From contig JAEHCK010000013.1 in NCBI GenBank assembly GCA_020696345.1, forward strand, positions 1 through 57,086: a DNA stretch of 57,086 nt. Direction: 5' to 3'. The stretch comes from Thermoplasmata archaeon (GTDB lineage: Archaea > Thermoplasmatota > Penumbrarchaeia > JAEHCK01). The notes under the pieces were generated by a model. The model ran no database searches, was not told the origin of the DNA, and saw only the letters and a program-made list of their open reading frames with translations. The first letter of the stretch is position 1; each line of letters begins with the position of its first letter. Positions 19,410 through 27,524 of this stretch are shown here, piece after piece. A program made the position numbers and the translations under genes.

Positions 19410-21035
19410 ATGACCCAGAATAAACTTGCATTAATTAGTGTATCAGACAAAACAGGAATAGCAGATTTTGCCAAAGGTTTACAGGAATTAGGTTTTAGGA
19501 TATTATCGACCGGCGGTACTGCAAGGATCCTACGCGAAGCCGGTGTGCCCGTCAAGGATGTTTCGGAGTATACAGGTTTTCCCGAGATGATGGACGGGCG
19601 CGTGAAAACATTACACCCAAAGGTGCATGCTGCCTTGTTAGCGCTCCGTGATAATCCCGAACACATGCGCCAGGTGCAAGAGCAAAATATCGAGTTGATC
19701 GATATGGTAGTTGTGAACCTGTATCCGTTCCAGCAAACCATTGCCAAACCGGATGTGACTTTGGATGATGCCATCGAGAATATCGATATCGGCGGCCCCA
19801 CCATGCTGCGTTCGGCGGCCAAGAACTTCAAACATGTGGTAGTTGTAACCGACCCGGATGACTATAATATGATCTTAAATGAACTGAGAGAATCCGGTGA
19901 GATCAGTTACAAGACCAGATCGCGATTGGGAGTTAAGGTATTCCGGCACACTGCAGACTATGACTCGGCGATCGATATATACCTGAGTAAAAAATTGATG
20001 GATGAACAGATACTCAGGCTCAAATTTGTAAATGGGACACCACTGCGTTATGGTGAGAACTGGCACCAGAAAGCCAAGTTCTATCGTCAGGAAGGTGTTA
20101 CTGAATCGTGCATTTCACAGATCAAACAACTGCATGGTAAAGAATTATCATTCAATAATTATGTGGACGGTGACGGCTCGTTCGAGGCGGTGAAATCGTT
20201 AAGAGATTCGATCGCAGTTTCAGTTATTAAACATACGAACCCCTGTGGTCTGGCGACTGGTGAAACGCTGCGTGATGCCATGGAAGCTGCATGGGATGGT
20301 GATCCGGTCTCGGCGTTTGGCTCGGTGATCTCCACAACTCGAAAAATAGATCTGCCAACAGCCGAGTTTTTGAAAGGCAAGTTCGTTGAGGCGGTGATCG
20401 CACCTGCTTTCGAGGCTGATGCATTGGAGTTTCTCAAGAGTAAAAGCAAAGACATCCGCCTACTCCAGGTGCCTGATATATCTGCCGGTGAACCTGTGAA
20501 TAAAACGTATAGATATGTGATCGGCGGCATGCTCGAACAGTCTAGAGATATTGACACAATTGCAAAATGGGAGACCGTGACCACACAACCATTCTCGGAG
20601 GATAAGAAAGGCTTGGCCGAGTTTACCTGGAAGGCGGCGAAGCATACCAAATCCAATGCAATAATGATCGGTTATGAATACAAGCCGGGTCAGTATCAGG
20701 TTATCGGCATGGGCGCTGGCCAGCCAAACCGTGTGGACGCGCTGCGCAAGCTGGCGGTGACCAAGGCTGAGGACAATTTCGGGATCATGTACGATAATTT
20801 CGAGCCGAAACCAGCCGAAAGCCGTGAAGAGTTTATCAAAAACAAGATGGCCGAGTGTGTTTTAGCCTCAGATGCGTTCTTCCCGTTCGATGATAATATC
20901 AAAAATGCAGCCGCCCATAATATTAAATATCTCGTAGAGCCGGGCGGCTCCAATCGTGACGAGGAAGTGATCAATACTGCAAACGAACTCGGCATTGCGC
21001 TGGTGTTTACCGGTATGCGGCATTTTATGCATTGA
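19410..21035 (+). CDS. purH: Bifunctional AICAR transformylase / IMP cyclohydrolase
   Basis: 541 residues, close to the usual 510-540 of PurH. The N-terminal IMP cyclohydrolase domain opens with the LALISVSDKTGI strand, followed by LSTGGTA and GRVKTLHPKVHAALL. The C-terminal transformylase domain holds the KHTNPCG active-site loop (Lys and His). It catalyses the last two steps of purine synthesis in the cytoplasm. ATG 19410 is preceded by GGGGAGG, and a TATA-like stretch (about 19338-19352) lies upstream. No other purine gene is near. PurH is mainly bacterial; many archaea use PurP and PurO instead, so acquisition by transfer is plausible. Confidence 0.95.
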   Translation: MTQNKLALISVSDKTGIADFAKGLQELGFRILSTGGTARILREAGVPVKDVSEYTGFPEMMDGRVKTLHPKVHAALLALRDNPEHMRQVQEQNIELIDMVVVNLYPFQQTIAKPDVTLDDAIENIDIGGPTMLRSAAKNFKHVVVVTDPDDYNMILNELRESGEISYKTRSRLGVKVFRHTADYDSAIDIYLSKKLMDEQILRLKFVNGTPLRYGENWHQKAKFYRQEGVTESCISQIKQLHGKELSFNNYVDGDGSFEAVKSLRDSIAVSVIKHTNPCGLATGETLRDAMEAAWDGDPVSAFGSVISTTRKIDLPTAEFLKGKFVEAVIAPAFEADALEFLKSKSKDIRLLQVPDISAGEPVNKTYRYVIGGMLEQSRDIDTIAKWETVTTQPFSEDKKGLAEFTWKAAKHTKSNAIMIGYEYKPGQYQVIGMGAGQPNRVDALRKLAVTKAEDNFGIMYDNFEPKPAESREEFIKNKMAECVLASDAFFPFDDNIKNAAAHNIKYLVEPGGSNRDEEVINTANELGIALVFTGMRHFMH

Positions 21036-21104
21036 TTTTGATGGACGGGAGTCTAAAGAGTCGAGAGTCTAAAAAGTTTTCAGTTTTCAGTTGCTAGGTG
21101 CTAG

Positions 21105-21182
21105 AATAAGGTCATTGGTAATAGGTGATAGGGAAATATGGCCTTCGACCTATTACCTATGACCAATAACCTATGACCTAAG
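21105..21182. repeat. Imperfect inverted repeat after purH
   Basis: GGTCATTGGTAATAGG (from 21112) faces CCTATTACCTATGACC (from 21152), and a CAATAACCTATGACC copy follows. The stem could terminate purH transcription. It directly follows a 16-bp GAGTCTAAAGAGTCGA repeat (21049-21077). Confidence 0.5.
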
Positions 21183-21259
21183 TTTTGACTCCCACACCCC
21201 CGCACATCTCATAATAAATAAAGCAAAATTATATTATTTTTCAAGCCTATTACCGCTGT

Positions 21260-21448
21260 ATGCCGAGGCGTAAATATGGTCACATGGTCCACGGTCTGCC
21301 GCAGGATCCACCGACCCATAAATGTCGTGCCTGCAAGAACGGCTACCCCTGTGCAATACATGAAGAGACCGTGCGCCCGAAAAAGCCGTACAACAAGATG
21401 GGAAAGGGCGAATACAGGAAATTGAAATTGAAAAAAGTGAAGCATTGA
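21260..21448 (+). CDS. Small basic zinc-binding-type protein
   Basis: 62 residues, rich in lysine and arginine, with a cysteine knuckle CRACKNGYPCAIHEE (C-x2-C-x5-C-x2-H) that could bind zinc. No family is recognised. A TATA-like AATTATATTATTTT at 21227-21240 lies about 25 nt ahead of the ATG and no ribosome site is seen, so a leaderless transcript is likely. Codon choice (CGC, GTG, GGC) resembles the neighbouring genes. The overlapping minus-strand frames are judged to be shadows. A second small frame follows within 4 nt. Confidence 0.55.
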   Translation: MPRRKYGHMVHGLPQDPPTHKCRACKNGYPCAIHEETVRPKKPYNKMGKGEYRKLKLKKVKH

Positions 21449-21452
21449 TGTT

Positions 21453-21587
21453 ATGATTATTTTCAGGGGTCGAGGACAACGTTGGTGGTGGCGCGTGATC
21501 TGGGGCGGAATGGCGTGGGGGTATGAGATCAATACTGAGCTGGCAGGGGAAGCGGTCCATCGGATCAAAGGTTATTATAGTGATTAG
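21453..21587 (+). CDS. Tryptophan-rich 44-residue peptide
   Basis: The frame opens at ATG 21453, 4 nt after the stop of the zinc-knuckle protein, in a different reading frame. It encodes a basic N-terminus (IIFRGRGQR), a WWWRVIWGGMAWG cluster and an acidic-to-polar tail (EINTELAGEAVHRIKGYYSD), ending TAG at 21587. It is short and unrecognised, but tight spacing and composition suggest coupling to the upstream gene. Confidence 0.4.
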   Translation: MIIFRGRGQRWWWRVIWGGMAWGYEINTELAGEAVHRIKGYYSD

Positions 21588-21713
21588 TTGGGTATATTCT
21601 AAACAAATTCGAAATAATAATATCCCAAATCAGTTATAAAAGTTTTTGAACAATCCATATTCCCAGAATACCACAATAAATAAATAATGTTAAGAAATTA
21701 AGGTAGTGATCTT

Positions 21714-22721
21714 ATGCGCGGGGTAAGAACAATTATTATTGGTATTATCTTAATCTTAGCTGGCTGCGGTTTATTTGGGGTTATAGCTGTTTATACGGTG
21801 AATGCAGAAAAGATATGCGATGATTGGAACACGATTTCGGGCAGGTTTAAATCATATAGTTCGGGGGATACTATTACAATCGTCGACGAGATTAATGATA
21901 TACAATTTGTTCGCGAGCATTATGCAACAGGTGAACGTGTTGACTGGACTTTTATTACATTAAAGAGTGTAGGCTTATCAATTGATGATGTTGCATATAT
22001 GGCCTCTGACCCTTCGAAGATTTGGGGTTTTATAATCTTCAACGGTGATTTGACAGATTCATTCAATAAAGGTGACCGAGTAGAAATTCATGTAAGGGTT
22101 GTTGACTTGAAAATAGTTGGCCAGGAGGCCGAGATCCTTGACTGGTACGAAGATTTATTAAATGCATTTCTAAATGCGGATGATCTGGAGGACATGTCGT
22201 TTGCAGATTTGGATATGGCGCAACAGGAAGACATTAGCCATTATACTTTTTTATATGAAATCGGGGTCGGTGTAATTATTTCAATAGGAGTCATAGTTTT
22301 GATTGTTGGTATAGTACGTATTCGCAAGAGTAAGAAAGTAAAATTCAGGATTGTTGATGAAGATAGGTACGATGACAAATCTCCATATGGTTATACACCG
22401 TCCAGTCATATTCATGAACCATATGCACAGCCACCGGCTCCTGAATATGTTCGTGGAGAACGGGCAGAATGGTCATATTCGGATACTTATAAATCGCGAC
22501 CTACAAAAAATACTGAAAATGCCTATGATAATATATGGAATGAAATGGAAAATATCCAAGATAAACCGATGAGATCACAGGGACGAATGATACATGAGAC
22601 ACAAAAGACACGAGAGAAGTTCAAATGCCCCAAGTGTGGTAATATGATGATGCTGACCCTTCCATATAGACCGTATAAATGCCACTGTGATAATTGCGGT
22701 ATTGCCGGGATTATAAGGTAA
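21714..22721 (+). CDS. Membrane protein with two helices and a C-terminal zinc ribbon
   Basis: 335 residues. A first membrane helix (about 6-27), an outside domain of about 155 residues, a second helix (about 184-202), then a cytoplasmic linker rich in tyrosine, proline and charged residues, ending in a zinc ribbon CPKCGNMM plus CHCDNCG (about 304-330). ATG 21714 is preceded by AAGGTAGTGAT. The layout of membrane domain plus cytosolic zinc ribbon is common in Thermoplasmata-like archaea; function is unknown. It is 37 nt upstream of a second zinc-ribbon membrane protein and the two probably form an operon. Confidence 0.78.
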   Translation: MRGVRTIIIGIILILAGCGLFGVIAVYTVNAEKICDDWNTISGRFKSYSSGDTITIVDEINDIQFVREHYATGERVDWTFITLKSVGLSIDDVAYMASDPSKIWGFIIFNGDLTDSFNKGDRVEIHVRVVDLKIVGQEAEILDWYEDLLNAFLNADDLEDMSFADLDMAQQEDISHYTFLYEIGVGVIISIGVIVLIVGIVRIRKSKKVKFRIVDEDRYDDKSPYGYTPSSHIHEPYAQPPAPEYVRGERAEWSYSDTYKSRPTKNTENAYDNIWNEMENIQDKPMRSQGRMIHETQKTREKFKCPKCGNMMMLTLPYRPYKCHCDNCGIAGIIR

Positions 22722-22758
22722 AGTATCAAAAATCAGCCTAATTGGAGGAATAACTCTT

Positions 22759-24003
22759 TTGAGATGCCCAAGATGTGATTATTCTAACCGGCCATCAGCA
22801 AGATTCTGTATAGGCTGCGGCAGTAAACTCAATTTTAGGCAAACAAATGAAGTCCATGTTCACTCAAGCATCCCCCATCCAAACCAGCACAATCATGGAT
22901 CTCCAATTACCGATCATGTCGAAGTAAAGAGATGGAAAATTTTCGTTTCAATTATAGTAATCGTCATTTTATTAGGCAGCTCGTATGGTTTATGGTGGTC
23001 CCAATTTGATGACTCGTTATCGGATGACGAAAGTCTATGGGACCCTGGCTTCGATGTCGAGGCACTTATCACTGCGGAAGATAAAGCGTTTTACGATAAA
23101 TACCCGCAAGCGCCAATGTTATATTCACTCACCAAAAGCACACTCACCCAAACATGCGATATCCTTTTCGAGTGCAGGGCGATCTCGGGTGATGACCTAC
23201 CAATTTTTACGGACCAGCTCGGCAGGACAGTGGCATTATACTCCTGGGTAATGGAGTCGGCACAGGTTACAGAAAGTATAGATAATCTGGCAGAGCGAAT
23301 AATCCAAGATGTAAGTAACGATCGTGTGTCGCAAGCCAAGGCTATGTTCGAATTCGTTTCCAGATATCTTGAATATTCTTTGGACGGTGCATATGAATTC
23401 CCGGTTACCGCATTGCTAGAGCGTGAGGGCCAGTGCTCGGAATTTGCATCATTGTTGACCTCATTATATTCATCTTTGGGTTTCAAGACTTATTATGTAC
23501 TAACACTTATGGACGTGTTGGATTATTACCAACTGGGCCATATCTGGGTGGCTTTATACCTACCCGAGTACGAACCCACCGACCCGGGCCAAGATGTTAT
23601 AACATCACGGTTGGGTGATGGCTGGCTGGGGTTGGATACCACGGGTAACCAGTGTAATTTTGGCGAGCTGTACGGTATCTTGGATTACCACTCGAACATC
23701 GTGTCGATCGTTGAGCCTGTGACCAATGTAACGATATATGATGTGGCAGCAGCTTGGGACTCTAAAGCAAATGGTAAAAATGCTGTTCACTTGGAGGTAT
23801 ATCTGAGGACTTGGGAGGCTGGTTTGGAGAATGATGATAAGATTAATCTGACTTTTAAGCTCTATGAACACGATAAGGTTGTCGATCGGATTAGTTTTAA
23901 CCTGAATAAAAATGAGGATATGACCATTGAAGTCGATCTTAATTATAATATGAGCTCATGGAAAGGTTCTGGGGAACAGTATATTACGATTTCTGTAGAT
24001 TAA
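22759..24003 (+). CDS. Zinc-ribbon membrane protein with transglutaminase-like domain
   Basis: 414 residues. The start is TTG 22759, supported by GGAGGA (22744-22749). An N-terminal zinc ribbon (CPRCDYSN, then CIGCG, residues 3-21) faces the cytoplasm, a membrane helix spans about 60-80, and the rest is outside. The domain at about 175-300 has the Cys-His-Asp triad of transglutaminase-like proteases: Cys226 in EREGQCSEFASL, His261 in GHIWVALYL and Asp293 in WLGLDTTG. It could process or crosslink surface proteins. A beta-rich tail follows. It is co-directional with the gene before it. Confidence 0.87.
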   Translation: MRCPRCDYSNRPSARFCIGCGSKLNFRQTNEVHVHSSIPHPNQHNHGSPITDHVEVKRWKIFVSIIVIVILLGSSYGLWWSQFDDSLSDDESLWDPGFDVEALITAEDKAFYDKYPQAPMLYSLTKSTLTQTCDILFECRAISGDDLPIFTDQLGRTVALYSWVMESAQVTESIDNLAERIIQDVSNDRVSQAKAMFEFVSRYLEYSLDGAYEFPVTALLEREGQCSEFASLLTSLYSSLGFKTYYVLTLMDVLDYYQLGHIWVALYLPEYEPTDPGQDVITSRLGDGWLGLDTTGNQCNFGELYGILDYHSNIVSIVEPVTNVTIYDVAAAWDSKANGKNAVHLEVYLRTWEAGLENDDKINLTFKLYEHDKVVDRISFNLNKNEDMTIEVDLNYNMSSWKGSGEQYITISVD

Positions 24004-24706
24004 ATAGAGGTAAGTTTTGATCATCAAGTTTAGAGTCTAAAGAATCGAGAGTTGAGAGTTTTGGCCTTCGGCCAACCACTGGGCCTTCGGCCGACCACTA
24101 CGATTGTTTAATAAATAAAATCGTTTGGTGAGGGGTGACCACTTCTATTTGTTATTGAATTAAATTGTTTGGTGAGGGGGGATATAATAAATATTTATAA
24201 TTAGGTTATTTGAAAAGCTAAATTTGAACAATTTTCTAGAGAAAAATTATTCTACATTGGAAAACTCTTCGACTTTTCCAAAGCTTAGACAATTTTCTTA
24301 CGAAAATGGTCTCGAGCTATAAATTCTTTTTATAATTATGTAATTAAGTTCAGAATTTATACCTTTTGAAAAATTTGCATAAGCAAATTGACAAGTCAAA
24401 TTGAAAAAGTTAAAAGTTTGTTTGGAATTTAAGATTTGGGGTTTTCTTGGGGATTTGAGTTTTGGGTTTGGGATTTTACCCACTCCTCCCCCAACGATTG
24501 TTAACAACAATTCATTATAGTGGTCTCCCAACGATTCCAAGTGATAATTACTTGTAGTGGTCCCCCTTCCACCAGTGGTTTACATTAGTAATCCATCGAA
24601 ACGGTCGATAAATGCATTCCCCATTGCCGAAGAATTTTTAACACTGCTTATTCCTGACCCCCGAGTTGTGACCCCTGATCCCCAATTTACTTCATTTTTA
24701 AATCGT
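24004..24706. other. Gene-free stretch with several short repeats
   Basis: Nothing coding is convincing. It holds a GAGTCTAAAGAATCGA repeat (24031-24058), two GGCCTTCGGCC hairpins (about 24062-24093), CGTTTGGTGAGGGG written twice (about 24121-24136 and 24166-24180), TTTGGGATTT-type repeats (about 24415-24482) and two GTGGTC/CCCAACGATT copies (about 24480-24565). These look like accumulated intergenic repeats. Confidence 0.6.
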
Positions 24707-26383
24707 TTACAATACGTCCAATCTCTTCGCTTTGGTCTCTTCGCGCCTGTAATCGGGCAGCAATATAGGTGTTCTTTGCAATGGTTTGAGTTTCAATTTA
24801 TCCAATTCCTTATGGTAGGATATTATATGTTCTATTGTAAGTTTCCCCGGTTTGATCTTCTTTACCGTTTCACTGGCGATCTGACCTGCAATACGACCGA
24901 ATACGATAATATCCAGGAGTGAGTTGCCCATGAGCCTGTTTCTGCCGTGCACGCCGCCAGTGGTCTCGCCTGCGGCAAACAGGTTCTCTACATCGGTCTG
25001 GCAATTCTCACCGATCGCAATACCGCCGTTCTGGTAATGCTGGGTGGGATATACCAGTATGGGGTCCTTTGAAATGTCGATCCCGAACCGGTCATATTGC
25101 CTGAACATCGCCGGTAGCAGCTTTTTTATCGTGCCCTCGCCATGAATTATATCTATCATAGGCGAGTCCAGCCACACGCCCTGCATTCCCGATGGTGTGG
25201 TCACACCGAAACTGCGGTCATAGCATTCCCTGATTATTGCCGCCGCTTCGGTATCTCGGGTCTCCAATTCATAAATGAATCTGTTACCATCCTTGTTCAC
25301 TAGTTGTCCACCAAGCCCACGCACTTTTTCGGTTATTAGCAGGCCAACGATCTGTTCGGGGAACGCCGCACCGGTGGGATGATACTGGACCGTGTTTAAG
25401 AAACTTACCCGCGCACCGGCGCGATATGCAATAGCCAGGCCGTCACCTGTGGCGCCATAATGGTTCGTGGTTGGGAAGTTTTGTATATGCAGCCGCCCGC
25501 TGCCGCCCGTGGCCAGGATCACGACCTTTGCACTTATCACATAATGCTCGTTCGTCTCCATGTTATATAAGATCGCACCGGTACATTTGAATTTGGCGCG
25601 AACACTGCCTTTACTCTTGGAACTGCCTGAGCCAGAGATCGGTTCGGTCAACAATTCCACTGCCGGCGAAAATTCGATGATCTCGATTCCACGATTCCGA
25701 ACCTCGTCACGCAGTGTTTTCATGATCTCGCCGCCCGAATAATCGCGCATCGAGTGCATACGTTTCCTGGAGGTACCGCCGCCGTGGATCGTGACCATGG
25801 TACCATCAGGCTCTTTATCGAACATCACACCCAAATCTTCCAACCATTTAATTGCAATGGGTGCGTCCAAGACCAAACGCCGAACCAGGTCTTTTTGATT
25901 TTTGAACCCACCACCGCCCATTACATCCAGATAATGTTTTGCCGGTGAATCATTGGATTTATCAGCAGCTTGGATACCACCCTGTGCCATCATGGTATTT
26001 GCATCACCGATACGCAGTTTGGTGCTCATCAGCACGCTTGCCCCGTTTGCCTGGGCCATCAGCGCGGCCGCCGAACCCGCACCACCGGCGCCGATTATTA
26101 GAACATCAACATTATGATCTACATCGGTCAGGTCGATATCTTTTTCAGTGATTATACTGTAAGTTTCGAACAGATCGGCATATTCGTTATAGATATCCTC
26201 GCCTTTATTTGACCCGATCTTTAATTTCCGTAAAGAATCTTTTCTGTAATCCGGATGGTAGCTATGCAACAATTTTCGCCGTTCATCGATACTCAACACA
26301 GGCAGCTTTTGCTCCATTCTAGCACTGCGGGTTCCCTCGATCTTTTTTATAGAATTACGCAATTCTTGACTATACAACGCCAT
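24707..26383 (-). CDS. Fumarate reductase/succinate dehydrogenase-like flavoprotein subunit
   Basis: 558 residues. After an unusual N-terminal extension of about 90 residues, the FAD fold starts with VDVLIIGAGGAGSAAAL. The position that normally carries the covalent FAD histidine (HTVAAQGG type) reads NTMMAQGG, so FAD should be non-covalently held, as in L-aspartate oxidase and methanogen TfrA. The active-site strings QYHPTG, THGGGTSRKRMH and HYQNGGI and the RLMGNSLLD segment are present. ATG 26383 has GGTGAAG upstream. It follows the iron-sulfur subunit by 32 nt, so the pair forms an FrdAB-type unit. Electron donor is discussed under findings; L-aspartate oxidase is a less likely reading. 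Confidence 0.87.
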   Translation of the reverse strand: MALYSQELRNSIKKIEGTRSARMEQKLPVLSIDERRKLLHSYHPDYRKDSLRKLKIGSNKGEDIYNEYADLFETYSIITEKDIDLTDVDHNVDVLIIGAGGAGSAAALMAQANGASVLMSTKLRIGDANTMMAQGGIQAADKSNDSPAKHYLDVMGGGGFKNQKDLVRRLVLDAPIAIKWLEDLGVMFDKEPDGTMVTIHGGGTSRKRMHSMRDYSGGEIMKTLRDEVRNRGIEIIEFSPAVELLTEPISGSGSSKSKGSVRAKFKCTGAILYNMETNEHYVISAKVVILATGGSGRLHIQNFPTTNHYGATGDGLAIAYRAGARVSFLNTVQYHPTGAAFPEQIVGLLITEKVRGLGGQLVNKDGNRFIYELETRDTEAAAIIRECYDRSFGVTTPSGMQGVWLDSPMIDIIHGEGTIKKLLPAMFRQYDRFGIDISKDPILVYPTQHYQNGGIAIGENCQTDVENLFAAGETTGGVHGRNRLMGNSLLDIIVFGRIAGQIASETVKKIKPGKLTIEHIISYHKELDKLKLKPLQRTPILLPDYRREETKAKRLDVL

Positions 26384-26415
26384 ATCTTCACCACATTAAC
26401 CTGGACTTACCCTCG

Positions 26416-27114
26416 TTATGCCTCAATATCACGCTTGTCATATATTTTCTCCATTTTCCTTTCATCCAATTTCATGAACACGTCAAGCTCGGAATCGAAC
26501 TTGCCTTCCAAGATCTCCTCGACACGCTCGGTCAAATGTTCGGCTTTCGGTGCAATATGTTTACCGTACAACCGCCGGCAGAGAATGCCAATATTGTATT
26601 GCACGAGTTCACCTGGACAGCGCGAGGCACACAACCCGCACATTATACAGTCGAACGATATATCGGCAGCCTTTGCAATATCACCGCGCTCTGCATGTGC
26701 GATATAATCCATCACATCGATCTCCTGTGGACAGATCTTGGTACAGGCATTGCACCCCACACAACGGAACAGCTCGGGATACTGATTCAATAATTCTTGT
26801 GCATTCGGCTCGAGTTTTTCCAGATCATAGATCGCCTTATTTGCGGGATAGAACGGTATCTGCGTTAGGTACATCCCGTCTTCCACCATGGCCTGGCAAG
26901 CCAATGCATTTTTCAGTTTATAATCGTCAGCTGTTCGATATACCGTCCCGCACGCACCACAGAACCCGCCGCGACAACCACAACCACGGATGAACCGGTA
27001 GCCGGCATATTCCATTGCCTTCATGATGGTTAGATCATTGGGCACTTCGTGTTTATTACCCATAATATAGATCGTGATCATGTCATTATCTTTTTTTGCA
27101 GCCAAAGTTTTCAC
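26416..27114 (-). CDS. Fumarate reductase-like iron-sulfur subunit
   Basis: 232 residues. The N-terminal ferredoxin-like domain binds a [2Fe-2S] cluster through CGCRGGFCGACG plus a later Cys (LACQ). Two full C-x2-C-x2-C-x3-C-P motifs follow, CVGCNACTKICP and CIMCGLCASRCP, which predicts two [4Fe-4S] clusters rather than the [4Fe-4S] plus [3Fe-4S] pair of classical SdhB. It lacks the C-terminal CCG (HdrD-like) domains of methanogen TfrB. Start is uncertain: GTG 27114 lies inside an AGGTG that could serve TTG 27105, and ATG 27081 is also in frame. No membrane anchor subunit is encoded nearby, so the complex is probably soluble. Confidence 0.86.
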   Translation of the reverse strand: MKTLAAKKDNDMITIYIMGNKHEVPNDLTIMKAMEYAGYRFIRGCGCRGGFCGACGTVYRTADDYKLKNALACQAMVEDGMYLTQIPFYPANKAIYDLEKLEPNAQELLNQYPELFRCVGCNACTKICPQEIDVMDYIAHAERGDIAKAADISFDCIMCGLCASRCPGELVQYNIGILCRRLYGKHIAPKAEHLTERVEEILEGKFDSELDVFMKLDERKMEKIYDKRDIEA

Positions 27115-27158
27115 CTTTTTTTGATAAATTAAGGATGAATTCTGATAAGGTTATGCTT

Positions 27159-27445
27159 AGTTGTTGTATATTTCGCTTTTGTTATAGGATGTTCTACATT
27201 GCGACTCATTATTAGAATGTTCTATATTTCGAATATTTATTAGGATGTTCAATATTACGCTTTATTATCAGGATGTTTGATTTGTTTTTTCTATCCTGTT
27301 GGTCCATCTCGTAATATTAACGACATATACAACATCCCGTTATATCTTCGACATTTAAAACATCCTGTCATCCCAGCGACATTTATAACATCCCAAAATC
27401 TCAACGACATTTATAACATCCTGATATCTCATTAATATATAGAAC
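27159..27445. repeat. Inverted pair of 28-nt tandem repeat arrays
   Basis: GGATGTT-type units start at 27187, 27215, 27243 and 27271, exactly 28 nt apart, with a degenerate one before them. The complementary CATCC-type units start at 27305, 27333, 27361, 27389 and 27417, again exactly 28 nt apart. The conserved part of a unit is about 17 nt (GGATGTTMTANATTKCG). The two arrays face each other around a centre near 27290 and could fold into a long cruciform or RNA stem. It fills the gap between the mvhD-frhB-like pair and the frdBA-like pair. Confidence 0.85.
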
Positions 27446-27524
27446 TTATAATCATCAATTATGCGGTACTCAATTAACATCTCATTAATAAATAATTGTC
27501 ATATTATTTTTTCACATTACAAAC

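Noticed and set aside
21209..21568. Two long minus-strand frames (119 and 108 residues)
   Set aside because: They are antisense to the two small plus-strand genes, have no start signals, and their composition (many Pro, Ser, His, Arg) is typical of shadow frames.
27159..27445. CRISPR array
   Set aside because: The period is a constant 28 nt with no unique spacers, the units are diverged, and the two halves are inverted; no cas gene is near.
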